This document shows, piece after piece, positions 8,470-17,179 of a stretch of DNA of 64,000 bases; position 1 is the first letter of the stretch, and every line of letters starts with the position of its first letter. The stretch is from contig NZ_FOJP01000014.1 of the NCBI RefSeq assembly GCF_900111835.1, positions 124,001-188,000 on the forward strand, given 5' to 3'. Both the position numbers and the translations under genes were made by a program. The notes under the pieces were generated by a model. That model was not told the DNA's origin, did no database searches, and saw only the letters and a list, made by a program, of their open reading frames with translations. The stretch is from Metapseudomonas otitidis (lineage in GTDB: Bacteria > Pseudomonadota > Gammaproteobacteria > Pseudomonadales > Pseudomonadaceae).

Positions 8470-10053
8470 ATGAATGCGGTGCAGAACCGGTGGCAGGAAG
8501 TATTGGACAGAACACGAACGGCAGCAACTTTCAAATTGACGCCGATTCAAACGGAAGAACTTTCCAACCACCCCCTGATCATTGTCGAGCGGACCGAAGA
8601 CTGGTCGGCCTACTTCCCCACGGATTACCTGATCAGTGCTCGCGACTACCTGGAACAGTCGCCCGGCGGGCCTTCCAGGCCGCGTGCGCAGGTCATCAAC
8701 CTGTGTCGCAACTACAAGTACCTGGGCCACGGTTATTACTGTTCGCTGTTGGCCGAGGCACGCGGACATAAAGTCATCCCGTCGGTGAAGACCATCAATG
8801 AACTGACCCGCAAGTCCATCTACGGGCTGGCGCTGGATGAACTTGAAACTTCACTGGACGATGCACTCGAACAACAACCCTGCGGCAATACCGAAGGGTT
8901 CACCTTGAGTCTTTATTTCGGCCATACCGAACTTGAAAGTCTCCAGGACATTGCCCGCCAGCTGTTCGAGGCCTTCCCCTGCCCGATCCTGCTGGTGGAC
9001 TTCCGCAAGGGCGAGCGCTGGCAGGTGACCGGTGTGCGACCGGGTGCCCTGCACCGCCTGCGGGACGACCAGCAGGACCTCTTCGCCGACGCCCTGGACC
9101 GCTTCAGCCGTAAGGTCTGGCGCCAGCCCCGCGCACCGCGCCAGGCCCGCTACGACCTGGCCATCCTGCATGACCCGGGCGAAGCGCTGCCGCCGTCCAA
9201 CCCACGGGCCCTGCAGCGCTTCGTCGAGGTGGGCGAGCGCCTGGGCATCGCCGTGGACCTGATCGGCCGCAAGGACTATGCACGGCTCGCCGAGTACGAC
9301 GCCCTGCTGATCCGCGAGACCACCAGCGTCGACAGCCACACCTACCGCTTCGCCCGCAAGGCCGAGAGCGAAGGGCTGGTGGTGATGGACGACCCCAGCT
9401 CCATCCTGCGCTGCACCAACAAGGTCTACCTGGCCGACCTGCTGACCAGCCACGGGCTGGGCATGCCCGCCACCGAGATCCTCTACCGCGAACGGCTCGG
9501 CGAGATCGAGCAGGTCGGCGAGCGCCTGGGCTTCCCCCTGGTGCTGAAGATCCCCGACGGCTGCTTCTCCCGCGGGGTGATCAAGGTGACCTCCGCCGCC
9601 GAGCTGCGCCGCGCGGCCGGCGAGCTGTTCGAGCACTCGGTGCTGCTGCTCGCCCAGGAGTACTGCTACACCGAGTACGACTGGCGCATCGGCGTCCTCA
9701 ACCGCAAGCCGCTGTATGCCTGCCAGTACTTCATGTCCAAGGGCCACTGGCAGATCTACAACCACAAGGCCAAGGGCGCCGACATCAACGGCGAGTGCCG
9801 CACCCTGCCGGTGCACGAGGCGCCACGCGCCGTGGTGGACCTGGCCCTGCAGGCCGCCGGGCTGATCGGCGATGGCCTCTACGGGGTGGACCTGAAGCAG
9901 GCCGGCGACCGCGTGGTGGTGATCGAGGTGAACGACAACCCCAACCTGGATGCGGGCATCGAGGACGCCTACCTGCAGGACGACCTCTACGCCCTGGTGC
10001 TGGAGGAGTTCATCCGCCGCCTCGATCTCCGCCGTCGCGGCCAGGCCTGGTGA
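8470..10053 (+). CDS. RLAN-RimK family ATP-grasp ligase
   Basis: A 527-residue protein with an N-terminal RLAN domain (about 1-200) and a C-terminal RimK-type ATP-grasp domain (about 290-515). Visible marks are LVLKIPDGCFSRGV (ATP-binding loop) and the metal-binding end VIEVNDNPNLDAG. ATP-grasp enzymes of this type join a carboxylate to an amine, often adding glutamates to peptides or proteins; the substrate here is unknown. The start is set at ATG 8470 from the RLAN domain, though the ribosome site is weak. Divergent from the GNAT/C39 gene and 4 bases ahead of the CorA-like gene, so operonic with it. Confidence 0.87.
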   Translation: MNAVQNRWQEVLDRTRTAATFKLTPIQTEELSNHPLIIVERTEDWSAYFPTDYLISARDYLEQSPGGPSRPRAQVINLCRNYKYLGHGYYCSLLAEARGHKVIPSVKTINELTRKSIYGLALDELETSLDDALEQQPCGNTEGFTLSLYFGHTELESLQDIARQLFEAFPCPILLVDFRKGERWQVTGVRPGALHRLRDDQQDLFADALDRFSRKVWRQPRAPRQARYDLAILHDPGEALPPSNPRALQRFVEVGERLGIAVDLIGRKDYARLAEYDALLIRETTSVDSHTYRFARKAESEGLVVMDDPSSILRCTNKVYLADLLTSHGLGMPATEILYRERLGEIEQVGERLGFPLVLKIPDGCFSRGVIKVTSAAELRRAAGELFEHSVLLLAQEYCYTEYDWRIGVLNRKPLYACQYFMSKGHWQIYNHKAKGADINGECRTLPVHEAPRAVVDLALQAAGLIGDGLYGVDLKQAGDRVVVIEVNDNPNLDAGIEDAYLQDDLYALVLEEFIRRLDLRRRGQAW

Positions 10054-10057
10054 GCCC

Positions 10058-10996
10058 ATGCTCGACGCCTACCGCCTGGGCGACGGCCGCCTGCAGCGCA
10101 CCTCCGAAGCGGACGCCAGCGTGCTGCTGTGCGTCGACCCCGATGCCGGCGAACGCGAGCACCTGTGCCGCACCTGGCAGCTGGACCAGCACGCGCTGGA
10201 CTCGGCCCTGGATCCCGACGAGGTATCACGCATCGAATTCCACGGCGAGCGGCTGTTCCTGATCTGGAAGCGCCCGGAGCGCTGCACCGGGCAGGACGGC
10301 ATGGTCTTCGAAGTGAGCGCCTTCGGCATGCTGCTGGAGCCGACGCGGCTGCTGGTGATCGCCGCCGGCGATTCGCTGCTGCAGGGGGTCGGCCAGCGCG
10401 GCGCCCTCGCCACCCCACGCGACGTGCTGCTGGACATGCTGTTCAGCAGCGTCCACCACTACCTCGGCCACCTGCGGGTCATCAAGCTGGTGGCCCGCGA
10501 GCTGCAGGCCCGCTTCAACCGCTCGCTGGACAACAGCCACCTGATGCAGATGGTCAACCTCAGCGAAAGCCTCATCCACTACCTCAACGCCATCCAGAGC
10601 AACGCCACCGTGCTGGTGCGCCTGCGCAACCACGCCGCCGAGTACCAGCTGGATGCGGCCGCCCTGGCGACCCTGGACGACCTGATCATCGAGAACGAGC
10701 AGTGCTACAAGCAGGCGCGGATCTACTCCACGGTGTTCGCCGCGCTGATGGACGCACGGGGCAGCCTGGCCAACCACGGCATCAACGACATGCTGCGCAA
10801 GCTGACACTGATCAACGTGGTGTTCCTGCCGCTCAACCTGGTGGCCAGCATCGGCGGTATGTCGGAATTCAGCATGATGACCGCCGGTGCGCCCTGGTGG
10901 GTCGCCTACCCGCTCCTGCTGCTCGGGATGCTGCTCCTGAGCGGCCTCATGCTGGCCTTTCTCAGGCGAATGGCGCACCCTCGCCACCAGCCCTGA
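10058..10996 (+). CDS. CorA/ZntB-like divalent cation transporter
   Basis: A 312-residue protein with a soluble alpha/beta N-terminal part, a long helical stalk and two C-terminal membrane helices (about 250-268 and 280-303), the architecture of CorA. The pore signature, normally GMN, reads GMS at 267-269. ZntB and some CorA relatives also deviate, so transport may persist with changed selectivity. It starts 4 bases after the ATP-grasp stop. Whether it moves Mg2+ or Zn2+, or only supports the ligase system, cannot be told. Confidence 0.85.
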   Translation: MLDAYRLGDGRLQRTSEADASVLLCVDPDAGEREHLCRTWQLDQHALDSALDPDEVSRIEFHGERLFLIWKRPERCTGQDGMVFEVSAFGMLLEPTRLLVIAAGDSLLQGVGQRGALATPRDVLLDMLFSSVHHYLGHLRVIKLVARELQARFNRSLDNSHLMQMVNLSESLIHYLNAIQSNATVLVRLRNHAAEYQLDAAALATLDDLIIENEQCYKQARIYSTVFAALMDARGSLANHGINDMLRKLTLINVVFLPLNLVASIGGMSEFSMMTAGAPWWVAYPLLLLGMLLLSGLMLAFLRRMAHPRHQP

Positions 10997-11025
10997 GCCC
11001 ACCGCACCCATTGGAAACGGAATCC

Positions 11026-11154
11026 ATGATGCAGAACGCTCAACTCGGACTGGCCGTCTCGGCGATCATCGTCGCCTTCGGCCTCGTACTCTTCTATTTC
11101 GACCACCTGCGCGGCCCGCGCAGGCAACGGGACGAGGAGGACCCGGGACACTGA
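11026..11154 (+). CDS. Small single-pass membrane protein (42 aa)
   Basis: A 42-residue ORF with GGAAACGGA upstream and an ATG at 11026 (a second ATG follows directly). Residues 8-25 form one hydrophobic helix; the tail is charged (RRQRDEEDPGH). It lies 29 bases behind the CorA-like gene and ahead of a hairpin, so it looks like the last gene of that operon. Possibly a small partner of the transporter. No known family recognised. Confidence 0.55.
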   Translation: MMQNAQLGLAVSAIIVAFGLVLFYFDHLRGPRRQRDEEDPGH

Positions 11155-11157
11155 CCG

Positions 11158-11180
11158 GCGGGGGCTTCGGCCCCCGCTTC
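11158..11180 (+). terminator. Hairpin after the CorA-like operon
   Basis: GCGGGGGC and GCCCCCGC form a perfect 8-bp stem around a TTCG tetraloop (11158-11177), followed only by TTC, so it is a weak terminator. Confidence 0.6.
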
Positions 11181-11230
11181 CCCATCACGCACAGGCCTTC
11201 CCGAGGCTGTGCACGCTCCACTCCCCACCT

Positions 11231-12109
11231 TCAGCCACGGCTGCGTTGCAGCCAGGCCGCCCCCAGTCCACTGAGGCAGACGATGCCGATGCCCACCAGG
11301 GTGGTCAGGTCCGGCGCGTGGGCGTACAGCAGGTAGCCCAGCAGCCCGGCGAAGACGATCTGGCAGTAGCCGAAGGGCGCCAGCAAGGCTGCCGGCGCAT
11401 GGCGGAAGGCCTGGGTCAGGAACAGGTGCGCCGCCATGCCCAGGGTGCCCAGGGCCACCAGCAGCAAGCCGTCGAACAGGCTCGGCAACTGCCAGAAGAA
11501 CGGCACCAGCAGACTCATCACCAGGGTGTTGCACACCCCCGCGAGGAAGTTGCTGGTGGTGGGGCTGTCGTGGGCCGAGAGGATGCGCGTCAGCAGCTGA
11601 TAGGCGCAGAAGCCCAGGGCCGAGCCCAGCGGGAAGAGGATCGCCGGGGTGAACAGCGCCCCGCCCGGGTGCACGATCACCACCACGCCGACGAAGCCCA
11701 TCGCCACCGCCAGCCACTGGCCGGCACTGACCCGCTCCTTCAGCAGCGGTGCCGAGAGCGCCGTCACCAGGATCGGCGCCAGGAAGTTCACCGCCGTGGC
11801 CTCGGCCAGCGGCACGAACTGCAGGCCGGTGGTGAACAGCAGGCTGGTGCTCAGCAGGCTCAGCGCCCGCAGCACCTGCAGCACCGGTCGTTGGGTGCGC
11901 AGCCCGCGCAGGCCGGCGCGGGGCAGGAACAGCCCGGCCATCAGCAGGCTGTGCACCAGGTAGCGCGCCCACACCACCATCACCACCGGGTACAGGCCCC
12001 CCAGGTGCTTGGACAGTGCGTCGTGCCCGGCGAACAGGAAGGTCGCCAGCAGGACCAGCGCCACACCGCGCAAGGGCTGGCTGACAGCGGTTGAAATCGG
12101 ATCGCTCAT
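11231..12109 (-). CDS. EamA/DMT family permease
   Basis: A 292-residue inner-membrane protein with ten predicted helices in two EamA repeats, typical of drug/metabolite exporters such as RhtA or YdcZ relatives. The ATG at 12109 follows a GAGG. It lies 33 bases downstream of the TIM-barrel isomerase gene and probably shares its transcript. The substrate is not predictable; context with an IclR regulator, an isomerase and an OprD porin suggests a carbon source or metabolite. Confidence 0.88.
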   Translation of the reverse strand: MSDPISTAVSQPLRGVALVLLATFLFAGHDALSKHLGGLYPVVMVVWARYLVHSLLMAGLFLPRAGLRGLRTQRPVLQVLRALSLLSTSLLFTTGLQFVPLAEATAVNFLAPILVTALSAPLLKERVSAGQWLAVAMGFVGVVVIVHPGGALFTPAILFPLGSALGFCAYQLLTRILSAHDSPTTSNFLAGVCNTLVMSLLVPFFWQLPSLFDGLLLVALGTLGMAAHLFLTQAFRHAPAALLAPFGYCQIVFAGLLGYLLYAHAPDLTTLVGIGIVCLSGLGAAWLQRSRG

Positions 12110-12142
12110 GACACCTCGAGAACCGGCGCAAAGGCCGATGGA

Positions 12143-12958
12143 TCAGAGACCGGCCAACAGCGCCAGGGTTCGCTCGCGCGCCTGGCGCGCCCGCGCCTCG
12201 GCGCTCACGCCCTGCTCCAGCAACTGCCGGGTGGGGATCTCCAGGCTCAGGGGGATGCCTGCCGGCAACGCCCGCAGCAACCCCGCCAGGTCGCAGTCCC
12301 CCTCCCCCGGGAAGCGCCGCTCGTTGCGGGCCTGGCGGAGGATTTCCTGCATGTCGTCCGGGCGCGGCCCGGCCACGTCGCACAACTGGGCGTAGCGCAG
12401 GCGCTGCGGTGGCAGGGCCCGCAGGTCCGCCAGGCGCGAGGCCGAGCGGTCGAAGTGGAAGGCATCCACCAGCACCGCGCCGTTGGGCTGGCCCGCGCGT
12501 TCGACGACCCGGGCCGCCTGGCCGAGGTCGCGGGCGTCGGTCCAGGGCATGAATTCCAGGCTGACGTGCAGCCCCAGGGGCGCCGCACGCTCGCACAGTT
12601 CGGCGAAGCGGTCGGCCAGCCGGGTTTCATCCGGGTCGTTGCCGGCCACCAGCACCTCGCTGGCGCCGAACTCGGCCCCGGCTTCCAGCACGGCGGCGAA
12701 GTCCGCCACACAGGTCTCCGGCTTCAGCCGCAGGATCTCGATGTCCAGCACCTGCACCCCGGTATCGCCCAGGCGCTGGCGGGTGCGCCGACGCAGATCG
12801 GCATCGGCCACCACGGGGAAGTGGTGCTCCTCCGGCGTCGCCGGGATCAGCCGCAAGCCCACATGGCTGTAGCCGGTGCGGGCGGCCACCTCGACCATGT
12901 CCGGGGGTGCCAGCTCCAGCACCGTCAAGGCGGCGAGCGACAGCGCACGGTCAGCCAC
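12143..12958 (-). CDS. Xylose isomerase-like TIM-barrel protein
   Basis: A 271-residue sugar phosphate isomerase/epimerase (AP endonuclease 2) family protein. Acidic metal ligands appear in the expected strands: Glu in SLEFMPW, Asp in VDAFHFDR, Asp in QLCDVAG and Glu in SLEIPT. The family includes ketose epimerases, inosose dehydratases and 3-dehydroshikimate dehydratases; I cannot choose among these. The start is GTG at 12958 with AGGAGG 7-8 bases upstream. Upstream, after a terminator, lies an IclR regulator on the same strand; downstream is an EamA permease. Confidence 0.82.
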   Translation of the reverse strand: MADRALSLAALTVLELAPPDMVEVAARTGYSHVGLRLIPATPEEHHFPVVADADLRRRTRQRLGDTGVQVLDIEILRLKPETCVADFAAVLEAGAEFGASEVLVAGNDPDETRLADRFAELCERAAPLGLHVSLEFMPWTDARDLGQAARVVERAGQPNGAVLVDAFHFDRSASRLADLRALPPQRLRYAQLCDVAGPRPDDMQEILRQARNERRFPGEGDCDLAGLLRALPAGIPLSLEIPTRQLLEQGVSAEARARQARERTLALLAGL

Positions 12959-12998
12959 GGCGGGCCTCCTGCCTAGTCGGCATCATCGGGAAGGCATG

Positions 12999-13022
12999 AA
13001 AAAACCGGCCAGGCAGCCGGTT
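12999..13022 (-). terminator. Terminator of the IclR gene
   Basis: Read on the minus strand, AACCGGC and GCCGGTT form a 7-bp stem (13003-13022) followed by six T. It separates the IclR gene from the TIM-barrel gene. Confidence 0.8.
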
Positions 13023-13151
13023 GGCGAAGGACGGGACGGACACGGGGACCTCACAGCAAGGGGGTTCTGAAATCGGCTTCGCGTTATTTAGAACAGAGTT
13101 CCATTTTTACGCAATAGGCGATCTTCACGGCCCGTGGCGAGGCCCAGCGGA

Positions 13152-13928
13152 TCACGGGAAGAGTTCGGAGGCCTGGCTCGCGTCGCCCAGTTCAGCGGCC
13201 GCAGCCAGCAGGCACGGGGCCAGTTCGTGCATGCGCGCCTCCGGCAGGCGGGCGCTGGGGCCGGCCACGCTGAGCACACCGATGACCTGGCCAGTGGCCG
13301 GGTGACGCACCACGGCGGCCATCGCCGACATGCCCACGGCGGAGCTTTCCACCACCCAGGCGTAGCCGCGCTCACGGGCGCGGCGCAGGCGCTCCAGCAG
13401 CTCGATGTTCGAGTGCGGCGCGTTGGGGCCGAAGCCGGCCGGGTCGGCGATGCCCTGGCGCTCCACCAGGGCCAGTGCCTCGGCATCGCTCAGGGCCGCC
13501 AGCCAGGCGTGCCCCGAGGCGGTGTAGAACAACGGCGCGTCCCGGCCCATGTCCGGGTCGTAGCGCAGGCCGGAGCGAGCCCCCTGGGACTTGGCGATCC
13601 AGGTCAGCCGCCCCCCCTCGGTCACGCCCAGGCGCACCAGTTCGGCGCTCTCCTGGGCCAGGCGGTCGAGGATCGGCTGGACGATGTCCGCACCGCTGCT
13701 GGCCAGGTGGCGGAAGGCCATGGCCACCAGCCGCGTGGACAGCTGGTAACGGCTGTTGTCGGGGTTCTGCCGCACGTAGCCGAGGCGGATCAGCTCGGCC
13801 AGCATGCGGTGGGTCGCGCTCTTGGGGATCTGCAGCTCATCGGAGAGGGCCTGCAGCGCCAACCCCTGGGGGTCGGAGGTCAGGCGTTCGAGGAGGCTGA
13901 AGGCGCGTTCGATCTGGCTACCGGCCAT
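13152..13928 (-). CDS. IclR family transcriptional regulator
   Basis: A 258-residue regulator with an N-terminal winged helix (residues about 6-65, LTSDPQGLALQALSD then IPKSATHR as recognition helix) and a C-terminal IclR effector domain (about 80-250). IclR proteins often control aromatic or sugar-acid catabolism by binding pathway intermediates. The ATG at 13928 has AGGA 10 bases upstream; the open frame further upstream carries no ribosome site. Likely targets are the adjacent OprD porin gene and the isomerase/permease pair. Confidence 0.9.
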   Translation of the reverse strand: MAGSQIERAFSLLERLTSDPQGLALQALSDELQIPKSATHRMLAELIRLGYVRQNPDNSRYQLSTRLVAMAFRHLASSGADIVQPILDRLAQESAELVRLGVTEGGRLTWIAKSQGARSGLRYDPDMGRDAPLFYTASGHAWLAALSDAEALALVERQGIADPAGFGPNAPHSNIELLERLRRARERGYAWVVESSAVGMSAMAAVVRHPATGQVIGVLSVAGPSARLPEARMHELAPCLLAAAAELGDASQASELFP

Positions 13929-14160
13929 GGCGTGGGTCCTGGATGAGGGTGCGGCGATTCTAGAAGACACAGCCCCCAGGCCGAAACCTGGAACGCATCC
14001 GTCGTTTCGCGCACAAATGTACGAACCAGTTAGTTTTCGTTCGCTGATCGAACACAAGCGCCTTGGACGAATTGAACAGCGCCCAGCCTGCAACCACTAT
14101 CGGCCCAGGCCCGGCGCCCTGACGCCGGCGACCCCAATAACGACAAGAAAGGTCATCCCG

Positions 14161-14253
14161 ATGCACCCCACCTGCTTCCTCCCACGCCTTCGCGTCCCTG
14201 ATCGCCAGCCCGCTGCCGCCTGCCCGGCACCGCACAGCCCGCGCCCGGCCTGA
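14161..14253 (+). CDS. Possible 30-residue ORF in the porin leader
   Basis: ATG at 14161 follows AAGAAAGG at a good distance (8 bases), and an A-rich CA-like stretch (AATAACGACAAGAAAGG) precedes it, as at the catabolic genes elsewhere in this window. The encoded peptide is Pro/Arg/Cys-rich with no recognisable fold. It may be a leader peptide, the decayed start of a deleted catabolic gene, or chance. Confidence 0.25.
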   Translation: MHPTCFLPRLRVPDRQPAAACPAPHSPRPA

Positions 14254-14314
14254 TCACCCGCTCCACGCCCACCGCCCATTCGCCAACGCCGCGAAGGGCC
14301 TCCTGCGCCCCGAC

Positions 14315-14322
14315 AACAACAA
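14315..14322 (+). promoter_or_regulatory. CA motif (Crc/Hfq type) before OprD porin
   Basis: AACAACAA matches the AAnAAnAA consensus bound by Hfq/Crc in Pseudomonas. It lies just before the GAGG ribosome site of the porin gene. Confidence 0.65.
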
Positions 14323-14335
14323 GACAGAGGCCACC

Positions 14336-15598
14336 ATGCCCCTCACTCATCGCCACGCCCTGCACACCACCCTCCTGGCCAGCGCCATCGCCCTCGCCAG
14401 CCAGGCCGCCCAGGCTGCCGAAAGCCCCGGATTCATCGACGGCAGCAGCGCCACGCTGAACCTGCGCAACTTCTACATGAACCGCAACTTCGTCGGCACC
14501 AGCACCCAGGACCAGGCCGAGGAATGGACCCAGAGCTTCATCCTCGACGCCAAGTCCGGCTTCACCCAGGGCACCGTCGGCTTCGGGGTCGACGTGCTCG
14601 GGCTCTACGCCCTCAAGCTCGACGGCGGCAAGGGCACCCGCGGCACCCAGTTGCTGCCGGTGCACGACGACGGCCGCCCGGCCGACGACTTCGGCCGCCT
14701 GGCGGTGGCCGGCAAGATGAAGGTCTCCGACACCGAGCTGAAGGTGGGCGAGTGGATGCCGGTGCTGCCGATCCTGCGTTCCGACGATGGCCGCTCGCTG
14801 CCGCAGACCTTCCGGGGCGCCCAGGTGACCTCCAGGGAGATCGCCGGCCTGACCCTCTACGGCGGCCAGTTCCGCGGCAACAGCCCGCGCAACGACGCCA
14901 GCATGGAAGACCTGTCCCTGATGGGTAAGGCGGCCTTCACCTCCGACCGCTTCAACTTCGCCGGCGGCGAATACAGCTTCAACGAGAACCGCACCCTGGT
15001 CGGGCTCTGGTACGCCGAGCTGCAGGACATCTACCGCCAGAACTACCTGCAGGTGGTGCACAGCCAGCCCCTGGGCGACTGGACCCTGGGCGCCAACCTC
15101 GGTTACTTCACCGGCCGGGAAGACGGCTCCGCCCGGGCCGGCGACCTCGACAACCGCACCTGGTCCGCCCTGCTCTCCGCCAAGTACGGCAGCAGCACCT
15201 TCTACCTGGGCCTGCAGAAGGTCAGCGGCGACGACGCCTGGATGCGCGTCAACGGCACCAGCGGCGGCACCCTGGCCAACGACAGCTACAACTCCAGCTA
15301 CGACAACGCCAAGGAGCGCTCCTGGCAGCTGCGCCACGACTTCAACTTCGCCGCCCTCGGCGCGCCCGGCCTGACCCTGATGAACCGCTACATCCACGGC
15401 AGCGACGCCCATGTCGGTGGCGTGACCGATGGCAAGGAATGGGGCCGCGAGAGCGAGCTGGCGTACGTCATCCAGTCGGGCACCTTCAAGAGCCTCTCGG
15501 TCAAATGGCGCAACTCCAGCCAGCGCCGCGACTGGGGCAACACCAACAGCTTCGACGAGAACCGCCTGATCGTGAGCTACCCGCTCTCGCTGCTCTGA
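14336..15598 (+). CDS. OprD family outer-membrane porin
   Basis: A 420-residue substrate-specific porin. A signal peptide ends near residue 27 (AQAAE). The N-terminal LNLRNFYMNRNF block and the alternating beta-strand pattern are typical of the 18-stranded OprD/Opd group, which takes up basic amino acids (OccD) or carboxylates and aromatic acids (OccK). The last residue is Leu instead of the usual aromatic. GAGG precedes the ATG, and a CA motif overlaps the leader. Divergent from an IclR regulator. The substrate is probably a carboxylate, but this is inference. Confidence 0.92.
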   Translation: MPLTHRHALHTTLLASAIALASQAAQAAESPGFIDGSSATLNLRNFYMNRNFVGTSTQDQAEEWTQSFILDAKSGFTQGTVGFGVDVLGLYALKLDGGKGTRGTQLLPVHDDGRPADDFGRLAVAGKMKVSDTELKVGEWMPVLPILRSDDGRSLPQTFRGAQVTSREIAGLTLYGGQFRGNSPRNDASMEDLSLMGKAAFTSDRFNFAGGEYSFNENRTLVGLWYAELQDIYRQNYLQVVHSQPLGDWTLGANLGYFTGREDGSARAGDLDNRTWSALLSAKYGSSTFYLGLQKVSGDDAWMRVNGTSGGTLANDSYNSSYDNAKERSWQLRHDFNFAALGAPGLTLMNRYIHGSDAHVGGVTDGKEWGRESELAYVIQSGTFKSLSVKWRNSSQRRDWGNTNSFDENRLIVSYPLSLL

Positions 15599-15621
15599 CG
15601 CCCCCTCCTCGCTGGACCTCG

Positions 15622-15646
15622 GGCCCGCCCTGGCGGGCCATTTTTT
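15622..15646 (+). terminator. Terminator after OprD porin
   Basis: GGCCCGCC and GGCGGGCC form an 8-bp stem at 15622-15639, followed by ATTTTTT. Confidence 0.9.
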
Positions 15647-15760
15647 CGTGCCCGCCACCTGGCACCGGCACGCCGGAACCTCCTGTTTCCCTTATCCATC
15701 CACGACACCGGCTGCCGTTTCGCTGGTCGCCAGGTTGCAAACCGCCAAACCTCCTCAAGA

Positions 15761-17176
15761 ATGAATACCGACCCTCCAGGTATTCAGCCCCTGATGCCCG
15801 CCTCCCAGCCCTTTTTCAAACGCCTGAAGCAGCTGTGGCTCGCCCACGACCTGGCCTTGATCGGCCAGCGCCGCGAGCGACGCATGCGCATGCTGGCCAG
15901 CCTGGTGATGCTGGTGATCGGGGTGCTCTGGGGCGCCGTGTTCGCCGCGCGGGATGCCTGGCTGATCGTGGCGATGGACCTGCTGCTGGTGCTCTGCGGC
16001 ATCGGCGTACTGGCCCTGACCCTGCGCAACCGCGCGCGCAGCGCCAACCTCCTGCTGTTCGCCGTGCTGGTGGTGGTCATCAGCATCTCCACCCTGCTGC
16101 TGGACGAGCCCAGCCCGGCAGCACCTCGGGCATCCCACCTCTATTTGCTGCCGGTGTCGGTGGCCGCGTTGATGGCCTTCCGCGACGAGCCGATGTGGCT
16201 GCGCTACGGCGTCTCGCTGTTCTGCCTGGCGCTGTTCACCGTCATGGCCTCCACCTCCTGGAGCCCTGGCCTCGGCTACGGCCTGCCGGACGAGCTGCGG
16301 GTGATCGGCTCCTGGGTGCAGAGCATCGCCGCGGCGGTGATGCTGTTCCTGCTGCTGCACATCCTGCAGACCGATGCCGCCGAGCGCTCCGAGCTGGACC
16401 GCGACCTGCGCACGGCCCTGCGGGAGCAGCAGTTCGTGCTGCACTACCAGCCGCAGCTGGACATCCAGGGGCGCGTGCTCGGCGCCGAAGTGCTGATCCG
16501 CTGGCAACACCCCCAGCGCGGCCTGCTGGCGCCCGCCGAGTTCATCGACCACGCCGAGAAGACCGGGCTGATCATCCCCATCGGCCAGTGGGTGCTGCAC
16601 GAGACCTGCGCCCAGCTGGCCGCGTGGAAGGCCATCCCGCTGTTCCGCGAGCTGCACCTGGCGGTGAACATCAGCCAGAACCAGTTCCGCCAGGCCACCT
16701 TCGTCAACGACGTGCTGGGGCTGATCCAGCGGTCGGGCATCGAGGCGCGCAACCTGGAACTGGAGCTGACCGAGACCCTGATCGTGCAGGACATGGAGGA
16801 CCTGTCGCGGAAGATGGCCGCCCTGGTGGAACACGGCGTGCGCTTCTCCCTCGACGACTTCGGCACCGGCTTCTCGTCCCTCAGCCACCTCAAGCGCCTG
16901 CCCCTGGACAAGCTGAAGATCGACCGTTCCTTCGTCTGCGACGTGCTCACCGACAGCAGCAGCGAAACCATCGTGCGCACCGTCATCGCCCTGGGCCAGA
17001 GCATGGGCATGAGCGTGATCGCCGAGGGCGTGGAGACCCAGGCGCAGCAGCGTTTCCTCGCCGACAGCGGTTGCCTGCAATACCAGGGCTACCTGTTCAG
17101 CCGCCCGCTGCCGCTGCAGGCGTTCCAGGCCTTCGTCAGCGAACGCGCCGAGCGGCAGGCCGACGCCGCCGGCTGA
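15761..17176 (+). CDS. Membrane-anchored EAL domain c-di-GMP phosphodiesterase
   Basis: A 471-residue protein. Residues about 40-205 contain seven or so hydrophobic helices in an uncharacterised sensor region. Residues about 213-460 are an EAL domain with no GGDEF domain ahead of it. Signature residues are intact: EVLIRW, NISQNQ, ELTET, DDFGTG, KLKID and EGVET, so hydrolysis of cyclic di-GMP is expected. The ATG at 15761 lacks a strong Shine-Dalgarno; a second ATG at 15794 would lose only 11 residues. It converges with a small membrane protein gene, only 3 bases between stops. Confidence 0.9.
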   Translation: MNTDPPGIQPLMPASQPFFKRLKQLWLAHDLALIGQRRERRMRMLASLVMLVIGVLWGAVFAARDAWLIVAMDLLLVLCGIGVLALTLRNRARSANLLLFAVLVVVISISTLLLDEPSPAAPRASHLYLLPVSVAALMAFRDEPMWLRYGVSLFCLALFTVMASTSWSPGLGYGLPDELRVIGSWVQSIAAAVMLFLLLHILQTDAAERSELDRDLRTALREQQFVLHYQPQLDIQGRVLGAEVLIRWQHPQRGLLAPAEFIDHAEKTGLIIPIGQWVLHETCAQLAAWKAIPLFRELHLAVNISQNQFRQATFVNDVLGLIQRSGIEARNLELELTETLIVQDMEDLSRKMAALVEHGVRFSLDDFGTGFSSLSHLKRLPLDKLKIDRSFVCDVLTDSSSETIVRTVIALGQSMGMSVIAEGVETQAQQRFLADSGCLQYQGYLFSRPLPLQAFQAFVSERAERQADAAG

Positions 17177-17179
17177 CCC

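Larger units (their letters stand above)
13929..14335 (+). other. Intergenic region between IclR and OprD porin genes
   Basis: 407 bases holding the divergent promoters. The centre (about 13990-14070) is relatively AT-rich. There is one possible 30-codon ORF (14161-14253) with AAAGG upstream and a CA motif before the porin gene. No clear IclR operator could be picked out by eye. Confidence 0.5.
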
